NCBI GenBank assembly: GCA_029932445.1 | Contig: JAOZQB010000013.1 | Location: 1 to 25,128, forward strand | Reading direction: 5' to 3' | DNA from: Bacteroidales bacterium | GTDB taxonomy: Bacteria; Bacteroidota; Bacteroidia; Bacteroidales; JAADGE01 | Length of the DNA stretch: 25,128 bases | Notes under the pieces: model-generated | Told to the model about the DNA's origin: nothing | What the model saw: only the letters and a program-made list of their open reading frames with translations | The model's database searches: none | In this document: one piece after another, positions 8,689 to 16,877 of the stretch | Layout: each line of letters opens with the position of its first letter | Numbering within the stretch: position 1 is the first letter of the stretch | Position numbers and translations under genes: made by a program

Positions 8689-8905
8689 CCCGAATTATTC
8701 ATACGTTTTTTCTTTGCCTGAATCAAGGCGTCAAATCCTACCGCTGTATTCTTATACTGCAAGGGGTTTGCAACGATGAGTCGGGTAAAGAAAAAATGCA
8801 CCTTCGGTGAAAAATCATCCCAATTTGATTTCTTGTAATAATAGCTAAATCATTATCATTTAGTTTGTTACTGTTGTGTTTTTGATTTTTCATGAATAAT
8901 TCGGG
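8689..8905. mobile_element. MITE-like element: 14-base perfect terminal inverted repeats with TTAT target duplication
   Basis: CCCGAATTATTCAT (8689-8702) and ATGAATAATTCGGG (8892-8905) are exact reverse complements enclosing 189 bases. The element is flanked on both sides by TTAT (8685-8688 and 8906-8909), consistent with a 4-base target site duplication. It has higher GC than the surrounding DNA and no transposase. These are the marks of a non-autonomous element moved in trans. The minus strand has a 51-codon frame starting at an ATG overlapping one terminal repeat (8738-8893). A second frame (8685-8849) reads through the other end. Neither is recognised. The parent IS family cannot be named from this window. 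Confidence 0.7.
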
Positions 8906-9184
8906 TTATGTACATTTATTAAGCTTCGATATAAGGTTTTAACAACAAAACGCTGACGACAAATTAGATTTCTTAAAATATTAAGTTATAAGGGATTTTA
9001 TCATGAGATATTTAGTGCAAAGATGTTATGGTATTTGTTTTGTGTGTGTATTTGATTGATTAGTATACATAATTCCTTATATCAATTCGTATTATTCAAC
9101 AGTAATTCATAAAGTTTACACCTATGTTAACGAATTAATTGAAACTGTGAGTAAAACTTTTCTTTAGCTCAGATGATAGTGAGG

Positions 9185-9269
9185 TTGTCTAAAAAGCAAG
9201 ATTCCGAACCCGTAGGCTCAACAAAGTTAAACGAGTTCGGAATGACTTAATCTGCTGCTTTTTAAGCAA
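9185..9269 (-). repeat. Nested inverted repeat just after the T9SS cargo gene, possible terminator or REP-like element
   Basis: An inner perfect 9-base stem, ATTCCGAAC (9201-9209) with GTTCGGAAT (9235-9243), is nested within an outer stem, TTGTCTAAAAAGCA (9185-9198) with TGCTTTTTAAGCAA (9256-9269), matching at 12 of 14 positions. It begins 7 bases after the stop at 9276. On the minus strand the inner stem is followed by CTTGCTTTTT, so it may terminate transcription. The two-level structure is more elaborate than a simple terminator and could be a dispersed palindromic repeat. Confidence 0.6.
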
Positions 9270-9275
9270 GCTCAA

Positions 9276-10901
9276 TTACTCTTTTATTATCTTAAAAATT
9301 GTATTGTTATGTTTAAAGTCCTGAAAACGAACAAAATACACTCCTTTCGGGAAACTGCCCAAATCAATAAATTTATTTTTTACATTCTCAGATGAAAGTA
9401 AAACTCTTCCGTTTATATCAAGTACATCAAATTTTTGAATTTGATTATTTTTTGTTTCAAAGTATACAATTCCTTCGGTCGGATTCGGATAAACAGTTAT
9501 ATTTTTTTCCTTTTGAATATTTTTAATTGATACCGTATTATAAATATGTAAAGTAAACTGTTTTGTCCAATTTCCCTGATCTGAAGAAAGATTTAAAGTA
9601 AAAGTTACATCTTTATCCTGACAATTTTCAGATATTGAAAAATTTGAATTATAGGACCATTTAGATGAACTCGGATTCATATCCGACCAATATAAATTCG
9701 GTTCATTAATTGTTATGTCAGGATCTGTCACTGATAATACACCGTGAATATTGGTAAGAATCGTATTCCCGCTGTTAAAAAGTTTTATGGGGATTTCTAT
9801 TTGCTCACCGTTTTCACATCTTCCGTCATCGTCTCCGTTGCTGTATCCTTGAGAATTATCATCTATTTTATATTCTAACAGTTCGATGTTAGGTAAAGCT
9901 TCAGGACAATCAACAATAATATCATATTCACCTCCGCTTCCGTCATCAGAATCAACAACAATATAATATGTTTCTCCGGCAACGGCATTATCAATGGTTG
10001 CGGAAGCAGAAGAAACCGTACCTAAACAATAAGCCGGATTACATGCGCCCAGAATAAAAACGTCTAAATCTCCTGTGAAATTTGAAATTGTTGCTGTTAA
10101 AGGTCCGCTCATTGATGGTGTTATTGTGTGTACTCTTTCGGGTCCGGTTTCTGACCAATCGTTACAACCGTATGAGTCAACACTTGATTGAGCCGTTGAG
10201 CTTACACCGTGATAAGATACGCCGCAAGCCAATGTTACCGCATCAGAACAATCTAATTCTCCGGATGTTACAACCATATCTATTAAATATTGAGGATTGT
10301 ACGACGACAATTCCGATAAAGTGTATGTTTTTTCAAAAACTCTTTTGAGTCCTCCTCCGAATGCTTCTTCAATTATTGTATAAGTTCCGTTATCATTAAT
10401 GTGTTTTACCATGCGCACATGATGACTCGGATAATTTACGATATCTCCGTTTCGTAAATCATTATAGCTGTTATGATGTCCGAATATTGACGTATATGAA
10501 TCCATCATTGAAGTGCTGTAGTGCGTACTTAAACCGTAGCATCTTGAAACATATCCTGAACAATCAAGTCCGACGGCACACCCTGCTCCTGCCCATCCGC
10601 CGTCTGTATTATCATCTCCGGCAGAACTCCCCTGAGTTAAATAATAATCAAAATCATCTAGAGATAAAAATCCTCCCCAACAATAGGGTATCGATGTATT
10701 ACTTCCTAACTGAACCCAAGGAGGGGTGTTTACAATATTTCCGGAGCAATTTTCATCAACTGCAATATTATTTGCAGTTGCCGTCCAAGTATGATTCAAA
10801 TATGTTTGCGCATTTGATAAGACTTGAACATCTGTTATTTGCGAATATGATAAATTAATACTTATTGCAAAAATTAATAAGAGTACACTTTTTTTAATCA
10901 T
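9276..10901 (-). CDS. Secreted NlpC/P60-like cysteine peptidase with PPC-like domain and type IX secretion sorting domain
   Basis: 541 aa, ATG start. Signal peptide 1-20 (ending SYS|Q). Residues about 25-210 look like an NlpC/P60-type papain-fold domain: IPYCWGG (71-77), GLDCSGYVSR with candidate nucleophile Cys114, and SHHVRMV (159-165) with a candidate catalytic His at 160/161. Residues about 218-332 resemble a bacterial pre-peptidase C-terminal (PPC) domain (TGDLDVFILG, AGETYYIVVDSDDGSGGEYDI). An Ig/CARDB-like part (338-455) follows. The C-terminal 75 residues form a Por/T9SS type A sorting domain, with YPNPTEG (471-477), DINGRVLL (495-502) and FPKGVYFVRF (517-526). It should cross the outer membrane through T9SS and act at the cell surface or outside. 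The substrate is unknown; peptidoglycan or another peptide or amide is possible. Its ATG overlaps the stop of the upstream gene by four bases (ATGA), so the two are co-expressed. Confidence 0.85.
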   Translation of the reverse strand: MIKKSVLLLIFAISINLSYSQITDVQVLSNAQTYLNHTWTATANNIAVDENCSGNIVNTPPWVQLGSNTSIPYCWGGFLSLDDFDYYLTQGSSAGDDNTDGGWAGAGCAVGLDCSGYVSRCYGLSTHYSTSMMDSYTSIFGHHNSYNDLRNGDIVNYPSHHVRMVKHINDNGTYTIIEEAFGGGLKRVFEKTYTLSELSSYNPQYLIDMVVTSGELDCSDAVTLACGVSYHGVSSTAQSSVDSYGCNDWSETGPERVHTITPSMSGPLTATISNFTGDLDVFILGACNPAYCLGTVSSASATIDNAVAGETYYIVVDSDDGSGGEYDIIVDCPEALPNIELLEYKIDDNSQGYSNGDDDGRCENGEQIEIPIKLFNSGNTILTNIHGVLSVTDPDITINEPNLYWSDMNPSSSKWSYNSNFSISENCQDKDVTFTLNLSSDQGNWTKQFTLHIYNTVSIKNIQKEKNITVYPNPTEGIVYFETKNNQIQKFDVLDINGRVLLSSENVKNKFIDLGSFPKGVYFVRFQDFKHNNTIFKIIKE

Positions 10902-11896
10902 AATTTTTTAAACTTAAGGGTTAATCCGTTTTTGTTAACAATAACGAAATATAATATATTGTTGTGAATTTTAATATCGTTTTTTATATCTGAGTATGTT
11001 CTTTTCGGTAATATTTGTTTTTCTGTTTCAAAATTATCTTTATATGATGAAATTACTCTTTTTATATTTCCGGTTGTATTATTTTCAATAATATCGATTA
11101 TACAATAATAATCATCGGAAGAATTTCCGATTAAAGTAATTGATCCGATTTCATTTTTATACGTTTTTGCTCTGTCAATGTTTTTATTATCCGGGTTTGT
11201 TCTTATTTCAAATGATTTTGCCGATGTTTTTTTTACCCATACAGCTGTATTATCTTTTGTCATAAGATATTTTTTTCTCACAAGTTTATCGTCAATTAAT
11301 TGAAATGCAGATCCGTCAGACATTAAAACATTAAAAATGCCGTCAAAAAACAAAAGTTTATCGAACAAAGATATATAAGGAATATTAAAAGATATATCTT
11401 TTATAATTCTTTTGTTTTTTAAGATATATAAATGTTTATAACACAATACATATAAATTTCCTTTTTCATATAATATATCCTGCGGCATATCTTTTATCTC
11501 AACGTCAGAAATTTTATTATCTTCAAAAAAGCGAATAATGTATTTGTTATCAAAATTTCCGGCTAAAACCGTGGTTTTGCCTGCAACATCAAATGCCGTA
11601 AAAGTATAGTATACACCTTCAGGCATATATTTCGGTTGAATTTTTAATTCATCCCAGGTATAATTATTTTCATCTTTTGTTTTTAGTTCTTTCTTCTGTT
11701 TTGTTTGCGTTTCGGGTTTCGTTTGTTCTTGTTTTTCCGATTTTGTTTCTTTTTGTATCTCTTTTTTCTTTTCAATTAAGACTTCCGGTTTTTTTAATAT
11801 CTCTGTTTTTTCTGTTTTCTTATGTTTATTCAATACAAAAAATATTGATAACAAAGCAATCAGCAACAGGATTATCAGAATTGTTTTCTTTTTCAT
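10898..11896 (-). CDS. Membrane-anchored protein of unknown function with charged linker and beta-rich C-terminal domain
   Basis: 332 aa, not recognised as any family. One N-terminal membrane segment (about 5-22) follows KKK, with no cleavage or lipoprotein motif. Then comes a very Lys/Glu/Gln-rich linker (24-80, KEIQKETKSEKQEQ and similar), and a domain of about 250 residues made of short beta strands with recurring aromatic and hydrophobic patterns (e.g. VLAGNFDNKYIIRFF, GNLYVLCYKHLYIL). That is compatible with a beta-propeller, but no repeat signature is clear. The predicted arrangement is an inner-membrane anchor with the domain in the periplasm. It lies 31 bases downstream of ybeY and overlaps the secreted NlpC/P60-like gene by ATGA, which suggests that it works with that protein. 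Alternatively it is simply a co-transcribed lineage-specific gene. Confidence 0.75.
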   Translation of the reverse strand: MKKKTILIILLLIALLSIFFVLNKHKKTEKTEILKKPEVLIEKKKEIQKETKSEKQEQTKPETQTKQKKELKTKDENNYTWDELKIQPKYMPEGVYYTFTAFDVAGKTTVLAGNFDNKYIIRFFEDNKISDVEIKDMPQDILYEKGNLYVLCYKHLYILKNKRIIKDISFNIPYISLFDKLLFFDGIFNVLMSDGSAFQLIDDKLVRKKYLMTKDNTAVWVKKTSAKSFEIRTNPDNKNIDRAKTYKNEIGSITLIGNSSDDYYCIIDIIENNTTGNIKRVISSYKDNFETEKQILPKRTYSDIKNDIKIHNNILYFVIVNKNGLTLKFKKL

Positions 11897-11927
11897 CTTT
11901 CTTTTTTTACTTATACGTTCAGTTCTT

Positions 11928-12335
11928 TTAAATGTTCAAATATTTGGTTTCTTTCTCGCGCATTTGTTTTTGTTCTTCTTGGGTTTTATCTTTATAACCG
12001 ACTAAATGTAAAACCCCGTGTATCATGACTCTTTGGAGTTCGTTCTCAAAACTTACATTATATTTCTGAGAATTTTCTGTTATCCGGTCAATACTTATAA
12101 AAACATCACCGGAAATTATATCTCCTTCCGTATAATCAAAAGTAATAACATCCGTATAAAAATCGTGGTTTAAATAGTCAATGTTCATTTTCAACAAATA
12201 CTCATCGGAGCAAAAAACAAAAGATAATTCACCTTCTTTTTTATTTTCATTAAAGATTAAAGCCTCAATTTTAGTAAAGACTTTTTCATCAAAAGAAAAC
12301 TCTTTTATATTTTCAAAAAAGAAATTTTTATTCAT
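11928..12335 (-). CDS. ybeY: Endoribonuclease YbeY (rRNA maturation factor)
   Basis: 135 aa from the ATG at 12335, a normal YbeY length. It is a single-strand endoribonuclease that acts in 16S rRNA 3'-end maturation and ribosome quality control, with a zinc ion bound near the C-terminus. The sequence shows LSFVFCSDEYLLKMN (38-51), DVITFDY (62-68), GDVFISI (76-82) and the metal motif HGVLHLVGYKD (106-116). The third ligand position has Asp116 rather than the more widespread His, the form I associate with Bacteroidetes YbeY. The longest frame starts at a TTG (12401) and would translate through a parS-like palindrome; the ATG at 12335 gives the family's usual start and leaves that site intergenic. 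It follows the coiled-coil membrane protein gene by 87 bases. Confidence 0.93.
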   Translation of the reverse strand: MNKNFFFENIKEFSFDEKVFTKIEALIFNENKKEGELSFVFCSDEYLLKMNIDYLNHDFYTDVITFDYTEGDIISGDVFISIDRITENSQKYNVSFENELQRVMIHGVLHLVGYKDKTQEEQKQMREKETKYLNI

Positions 12336-12352
12336 TTTTTCGGTTTTATTAA

Positions 12353-12368
12353 TGTTCCACGTGGAACA
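12353..12368. promoter_or_regulatory. parS: parS-like ParB binding palindrome, site 2
   Basis: TGTTCCACGTGGAACA, identical in all 16 bases to the site at 6621-6636. It lies 17 bases upstream of the ybeY ATG, in the 87-base gap after the coiled-coil gene. Next to it is a small imperfect dyad (12375-12399, arms GAAC..CCGGT and ACCGG..GTTC). Confidence 0.85.
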
Positions 12369-12422
12369 TATTCGGAACGCCGGTATTACCGGGCAGTTCA
12401 AAAAATTTTATCAAATTTTAAA

Positions 12423-15400
12423 TTATTTATTAATTGTTTTTGAATAATCATTATACAATTTTTTATAAAAATTTTTCAATTGAATATTCTTTTTATATAA
12501 ATCCTCATTAAAATACGTTTTATCTTCGGTATTTTTAAAAACATCTTTCGGGGATTTATAAATCTTACCGTTCGGATTTTCCGCCTCTCTTTTCTTGTCA
12601 AACTTTCTTTTATTTTCTGCTTTTTCTGCTTCAAGCAAACGTGTTTCAATTTTTTTCTGTCTTTCGAGAAGTTCCGGAGTAATTTGTCGATTTATAATTT
12701 TCTTTTTATTTTCATCATTCATCTTATTTATTTCATTCAATAATTTTTGTGTTTCGCTGTTTAATGAAAATCCCGATTGCATTTCTTTTAACATTTGTTT
12801 GAAAATTTCTTGCTGAGCCAACATTTTTGCCAATTGTTTATTCATGGCATTTTGGTTAAAACTACCCTCTCCGTTTTTCATTTGCTTTAACATTTGCTCC
12901 ATTTGTTGCTTTAATGATTCTTGTATTCCCTTTAAATCCTGCATTGCTTTTTGTTTTCCGTTTTTAGGATTTTTTGACCCTTTGCCGGAACCGCCGGATT
13001 GTTGAGCATTTTTCATTTGATTTAAAATCTGCGAAAGCAGTAAAGCTAAATTATTTGCCGAAGTCATTACCTTATTTTGATTAACTGAAGCCGAAGCCGT
13101 TTTTCTGTCTTGAAGTTTTGTCTTAGCATCTTTTAAGTTTTGCAAAATTTCAGACAATTCGGTTGTTATCGGTTTATTAATTTGCGGAACTCGATAAGCA
13201 AGGGCTTTTAAGGAGTCATTAATTATTTGAAAATCTTCTTTCATATTTGATTGCTTTTCAAATAAAGTCATCATTTTCGGATTGCTGTTTTTTATCGTTT
13301 TAAATTCATTAATTAAATTTTCCTGCTTAAAAGAGAAATTTAACAAGTTATCTAATATTTTCCGTAAAGCTTCCGTATCTTCACTTTGTTGTTCGGCAGA
13401 ATTTGCTTGCATCATAGAATCCATTGCATCAGCCATTTTTTTCATGTTTTTAGAATTTTTACTTTGAGAATCCGAGGCTTTGTTCTTTTTTCCTTTGCTT
13501 AAATTTTCTTCTGATTTTTGAAACTCTTGATTAATTTCTTGTTTTTCTTTTTCGAAATCATCTAATTTCATTTTATTTTTTAATTCCTCATTAAGTTTTT
13601 TCGCATCATCATATTCTTTCATTGCATCTTTAAACTTATCGGAAATATCTTTTTGTTTATTTAAAAGTTCATCTTTCGTTAAGGTTTTTTCTTTTGTTTG
13701 ATTTGCTAAATCTTTTTGTTTTTTTGACAATTTATTTAATTTATTAATTGCCTTATTTATTTTTTGTTCAGTTTGTTCTCTTTTTAAAAGTTCTTTAGTT
13801 CGATCTAATCGTTCGGACATTTCTTTATATGAAAATTCATTTTCTTTAAGAAGTTTGTCCATCATTTTTTGGTTGAATTTATTTTGAAGCTCTTCAAGTT
13901 GTTTCATTAATTCCTTCAATTCATCAGTCATAACCTCATCCAAAAGTTTTTGAATTTCTTCTTGCTTTTTAATCAATTCTTCATCTTGTTTATTGAACTG
14001 ATGTGAAATTTTATTTTTTTCTTTATTTTCTTGTGCTATTTCATCAGTCATCTTTTTCAATAAATCCTGCTTGTTTAAGATATTTTGAAGCATTTGTTTA
14101 TTTTCCCATTCCGAAACATTTCCGTTTAAGTTTTTCTCTCTTAAATTCTGTAAATCTTTTTTTATTTCATCGGCAAGATTTAAACTTTTATCCAATTTAG
14201 AATTTATATTTTCATTTGCTGAATTTTCTAAACTGTCAATTTTATGTGTTGAGGGGATATTAAATGTGAAAATTTGCGTTTTTGTTTTTTTACTTCCGGA
14301 AACGGCATCGTTATCCCAAACTTCAAAATAATATTCTACTTTTTGGTTCTCTTTGGGATTTAAATTATTAAAATTAAACGAATAATAGAAAGTTTGTTTT
14401 AGTTCTGATTTGTTTATCGGCAGATTATTTGTTATAAATTCTTGCTTCGATTTAGAATTTGTTACTGTATTATTAATTACACGAAATTTAAAATTTAGTT
14501 TTTTTATTCCGTAGTCGTCATTTATAAAACCTTTAAAATATGAGATGAAAAAATTTGCCGTGTCTTTTAATTGTTCGACTTGAATTGCCGGATATAAATC
14601 CGGAATGACGTTGACATTAAAATGAAGGAATTTTTCATTTCTGAAATATTTATTTACGGTTGTCAGATAATAATCTTTGTTTTTAAAATATCTTTTATGA
14701 TACAAAAATTTATTCTTCGTTTTTTGCGTATTAATAATTTCATTTTTTGATATTAATAACAAAGAATCCACATGATCCGGAATAAATGTCCACGAAACAA
14801 CAGATCCGAAAGGAATTACTATATCATTTGCATTTTTTAAAATTGTGTCTTTTTCACCTGTATATTCAGGAACATTTATATTTAAATAAAATTGTAATAT
14901 TGAAGGAGACGGTAAAATATTTACTCTGTATTTTTTTGAATGAATATTATCTGCACTAAATCGGAAATCGACAGAATTATATAGATTTTTGAATTCGTAC
15001 AAAAATTCTGATTTAGAATTCTTTTCTTTAGACATAAAAAAATTACTTCCTCCGTAATTTATAAAAACTTCATTCGGTAAATAATCGCCTTTTACTTTCA
15101 ATTTAATTTTTACACTTTCTCCTTTTTTATAATTTAAATTATTGTTTTTCAATTGAAAATAAAACGGCGGGGGAAGCTTAAATTCTTCTTTATAATTAAT
15201 AATATGCTTAGTACTTTCTTTAAAAATAACAGGAGAAATTAAGAATGCCGAAATAAAAATTAACAATACCGGAACTGTATATTTAAGATATTTTAATAAT
15301 TGCTTATAACTGATTGCCGAAGAAAACGGAATTAGTTTTAGTTTCTCGGATTTTTGAGAAATCGCCGCTTCAATCAGAACGTTTTCATGTTTTTTATCTT

Positions 15401-15749
15401 GTTTATAAAGCTCAAGAATATTCTGTAGTTTATCTTTTACCTCAAAAAAATATTTTGAAATAATTTCAGATGCTTGATGATAACTAATCCGTTTTCCTAT
15501 TTTTAACAGTTTCAAAAAAGGAATAACTATAAAACTGAAAAAAACAAACAAAAAAAATGCAATGAAAGCATATAAGATAATTGCTCTTGTAAGAACAGAA
15601 AACCGCAGATAAAATTCAGAATAAGATATCAAGAGCCAAACAAACGGAAAAAGTGTAATAAAAATTAAAATACCGCGTAATATTTTTACTTTATAATATT
15701 TTTTGATAAAAATATTCAGTTTTGATATCAGGTTTTGGTATGAATTCAT
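12423..15749 (-). CDS. Large DUF4175-like membrane protein with extended coiled coil
   Basis: 1108 aa, ATG start. Three membrane segments are visible near the N-terminus (about 25-43, 54-79 and 157-176). A beta-rich, Ig-like portion follows (about 190-500), with phrases such as PPPFYFQL and YYFEVWDNDAVSG. Residues about 505-1090 are a long, very Lys/Glu/Gln/Met-rich coiled coil (e.g. QEEIQKLLDEVMTDELKELM, KQLEELQNKF). I associate this plan with proteins labelled DUF4175 in Bacteroidetes, commonly next to ybeY; the molecular function is not established. The three-helix anchor with a long extracytoplasmic rod suggests a structural or scaffolding role in the envelope, which is inference. It starts 3 bases after the EnvC-like gene stop, so translation is probably coupled. 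The length and low-complexity composition make homology searches prone to spurious coiled-coil hits. Confidence 0.75.
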   Translation of the reverse strand: MNSYQNLISKLNIFIKKYYKVKILRGILIFITLFPFVWLLISYSEFYLRFSVLTRAIILYAFIAFFLFVFFSFIVIPFLKLLKIGKRISYHQASEIISKYFFEVKDKLQNILELYKQDKKHENVLIEAAISQKSEKLKLIPFSSAISYKQLLKYLKYTVPVLLIFISAFLISPVIFKESTKHIINYKEEFKLPPPFYFQLKNNNLNYKKGESVKIKLKVKGDYLPNEVFINYGGSNFFMSKEKNSKSEFLYEFKNLYNSVDFRFSADNIHSKKYRVNILPSPSILQFYLNINVPEYTGEKDTILKNANDIVIPFGSVVSWTFIPDHVDSLLLISKNEIINTQKTKNKFLYHKRYFKNKDYYLTTVNKYFRNEKFLHFNVNVIPDLYPAIQVEQLKDTANFFISYFKGFINDDYGIKKLNFKFRVINNTVTNSKSKQEFITNNLPINKSELKQTFYYSFNFNNLNPKENQKVEYYFEVWDNDAVSGSKKTKTQIFTFNIPSTHKIDSLENSANENINSKLDKSLNLADEIKKDLQNLREKNLNGNVSEWENKQMLQNILNKQDLLKKMTDEIAQENKEKNKISHQFNKQDEELIKKQEEIQKLLDEVMTDELKELMKQLEELQNKFNQKMMDKLLKENEFSYKEMSERLDRTKELLKREQTEQKINKAINKLNKLSKKQKDLANQTKEKTLTKDELLNKQKDISDKFKDAMKEYDDAKKLNEELKNKMKLDDFEKEKQEINQEFQKSEENLSKGKKNKASDSQSKNSKNMKKMADAMDSMMQANSAEQQSEDTEALRKILDNLLNFSFKQENLINEFKTIKNSNPKMMTLFEKQSNMKEDFQIINDSLKALAYRVPQINKPITTELSEILQNLKDAKTKLQDRKTASASVNQNKVMTSANNLALLLSQILNQMKNAQQSGGSGKGSKNPKNGKQKAMQDLKGIQESLKQQMEQMLKQMKNGEGSFNQNAMNKQLAKMLAQQEIFKQMLKEMQSGFSLNSETQKLLNEINKMNDENKKKIINRQITPELLERQKKIETRLLEAEKAENKRKFDKKREAENPNGKIYKSPKDVFKNTEDKTYFNEDLYKKNIQLKNFYKKLYNDYSKTINK

Positions 15750-15752
15750 GTT

Positions 15753-16877
15753 TTACGATTTTAACCACTTTTGCGGATTTAATTTTTTATTTTGATACCA
15801 AATTTGAAAATTCAACATTCGTGCATCGGGTTTTCCGATGACTTCTCCGGTTGAAACTTTATCTCCTTTTTTTATATAAACATCACTTAAATTTGAATAA
15901 ACCGAATAATATTGTCCGTGTTTTATTATAACGGCTTTATTTGCTCCCGGTATTTTTAAAACCTGAACAACTTCACCTTTAAAAACCGTTTTAGCATTTT
16001 CACCTTGCTCGGTTGCAATATCAATTCCGTCATTATTTATTTGAATATTTTTTAATACCGCATGGGTGTGTTTTCCGAAAGAAGATGCAATAATGCCTTT
16101 AACAGGATAAGGTAGTTTTCCTTTATTTTTTTCGAAATTTAAAGATAGTTTTGTTTTTGATTTATTTAAATTTGCCGAAACTTTTTTGATTGATTTTCGT
16201 AATGCTGCAGTAATTTTTTCTTTTTTTCTGATTTCTTCAAGAAGCTCTTGTTTTTTATTTTTAAGTTTATTTAAAATATTATCCAATATTCTTTTAGAAC
16301 CGTTCAATTTTAATAATTCATCCGTTTGTTTTTCTTTTAATTCTAATTTTTCATTTTTTTGAATATACAAATTATCATTTAACAGATAAAGACTATCCGA
16401 TTTTTCTTTTAAATCAGCTGTTGTTTGTTCTAAATATTCCGTTAAATATTGTAAATATACAAAACGTCGATAGGCCTGATTAAATGTTTTTGCGGAAAAA
16501 ATATAAATTGTTTTATCTCTGATATTTCTTGTTTTATAAGCATAAAAAATTAATTCTTCATATTCATTTTTCAAACTTTTTATTGTTTTTTCAAGTTCAT
16601 TTCTTTTTTTTGTATTCTCTGAAATCAGAAAATCCAAACTGTCTATTTCTGTTTTTAGATTTTTTAGTAAAATTTGCTGAAGCTTAATTTGTTTATTTAA
16701 AACTTGATATTTTAAATAAGTTATTTCTGATTTCTTATTTAATGAATTCAATAAATTTCTTGCATTTTTTAAATCATGTTGTGCTTTTTGCAATTTTCTT
16801 GATTGTGCATCAGTAAGAAAAGAAATTCCTGACAGAAAAAAAATTATAAACCCGTATGTCAACAGTTTTTTACTCAA
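15753..16877 (-). CDS. EnvC-like murein hydrolase activator: coiled coil plus degenerate LytM (M23) domain
   Basis: 374 aa. Signal peptide 1-24 (KKLLTYGFIIFFLSG core, TDAQ end). Coiled coil about 26-250. LytM/M23 fold 255-372 (FKGEVVQVLKIPGANKAVII, HGQYYSVYSNL, KKGDKVSTGEVIG). In active M23 peptidases zinc is held by HxxxD and HxH. Here the first His region reads INNDGID, the usual YxHL reads YSNL, and LHFEIW reads LNFQIW (Asn356). It therefore cannot bind zinc in the normal way and most likely activates a cell-wall amidase during septum splitting, as known for E. coli EnvC. The start is TTG: the TTG overlaps the last codons of the preceding gene by 8 bases, an in-frame stop lies two codons upstream, and no ATG precedes the signal peptide. 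It is part of the tight envelope operon. Confidence 0.9.
   Translation of the reverse strand: MSKKLLTYGFIIFFLSGISFLTDAQSRKLQKAQHDLKNARNLLNSLNKKSEITYLKYQVLNKQIKLQQILLKNLKTEIDSLDFLISENTKKRNELEKTIKSLKNEYEELIFYAYKTRNIRDKTIYIFSAKTFNQAYRRFVYLQYLTEYLEQTTADLKEKSDSLYLLNDNLYIQKNEKLELKEKQTDELLKLNGSKRILDNILNKLKNKKQELLEEIRKKEKITAALRKSIKKVSANLNKSKTKLSLNFEKNKGKLPYPVKGIIASSFGKHTHAVLKNIQINNDGIDIATEQGENAKTVFKGEVVQVLKIPGANKAVIIKHGQYYSVYSNLSDVYIKKGDKVSTGEVIGKPDARMLNFQIWYQNKKLNPQKWLKS

Larger units (their letters stand above)
8634..9275. other. 642-base intergenic region carrying two repeat structures
   Basis: No gene can be supported. It holds the mnmG promoter region, a 217-base MITE-like element (8689-8905) and a nested inverted repeat (9185-9269). 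The stretch 8906-9184 between them is AT-rich with no recognisable feature. Confidence 0.6.

Noticed and set aside
8685..8893. Two minus-strand frames in the MITE-like element (51 codons from an ATG at 8893; 54 codons ending at 8685)
   Set aside because: They overlap in different frames and cover the terminal repeats, and neither is recognised. The second looks somewhat protein-like (FFTRLIVANPLQYKN) but has no good start, so I describe it only within the element.
12336..12401. N-terminal extension of YbeY from a TTG
   Set aside because: It would translate the parS-like palindrome and adds 22 residues not typical of the family; the ATG at 12335 fits better.
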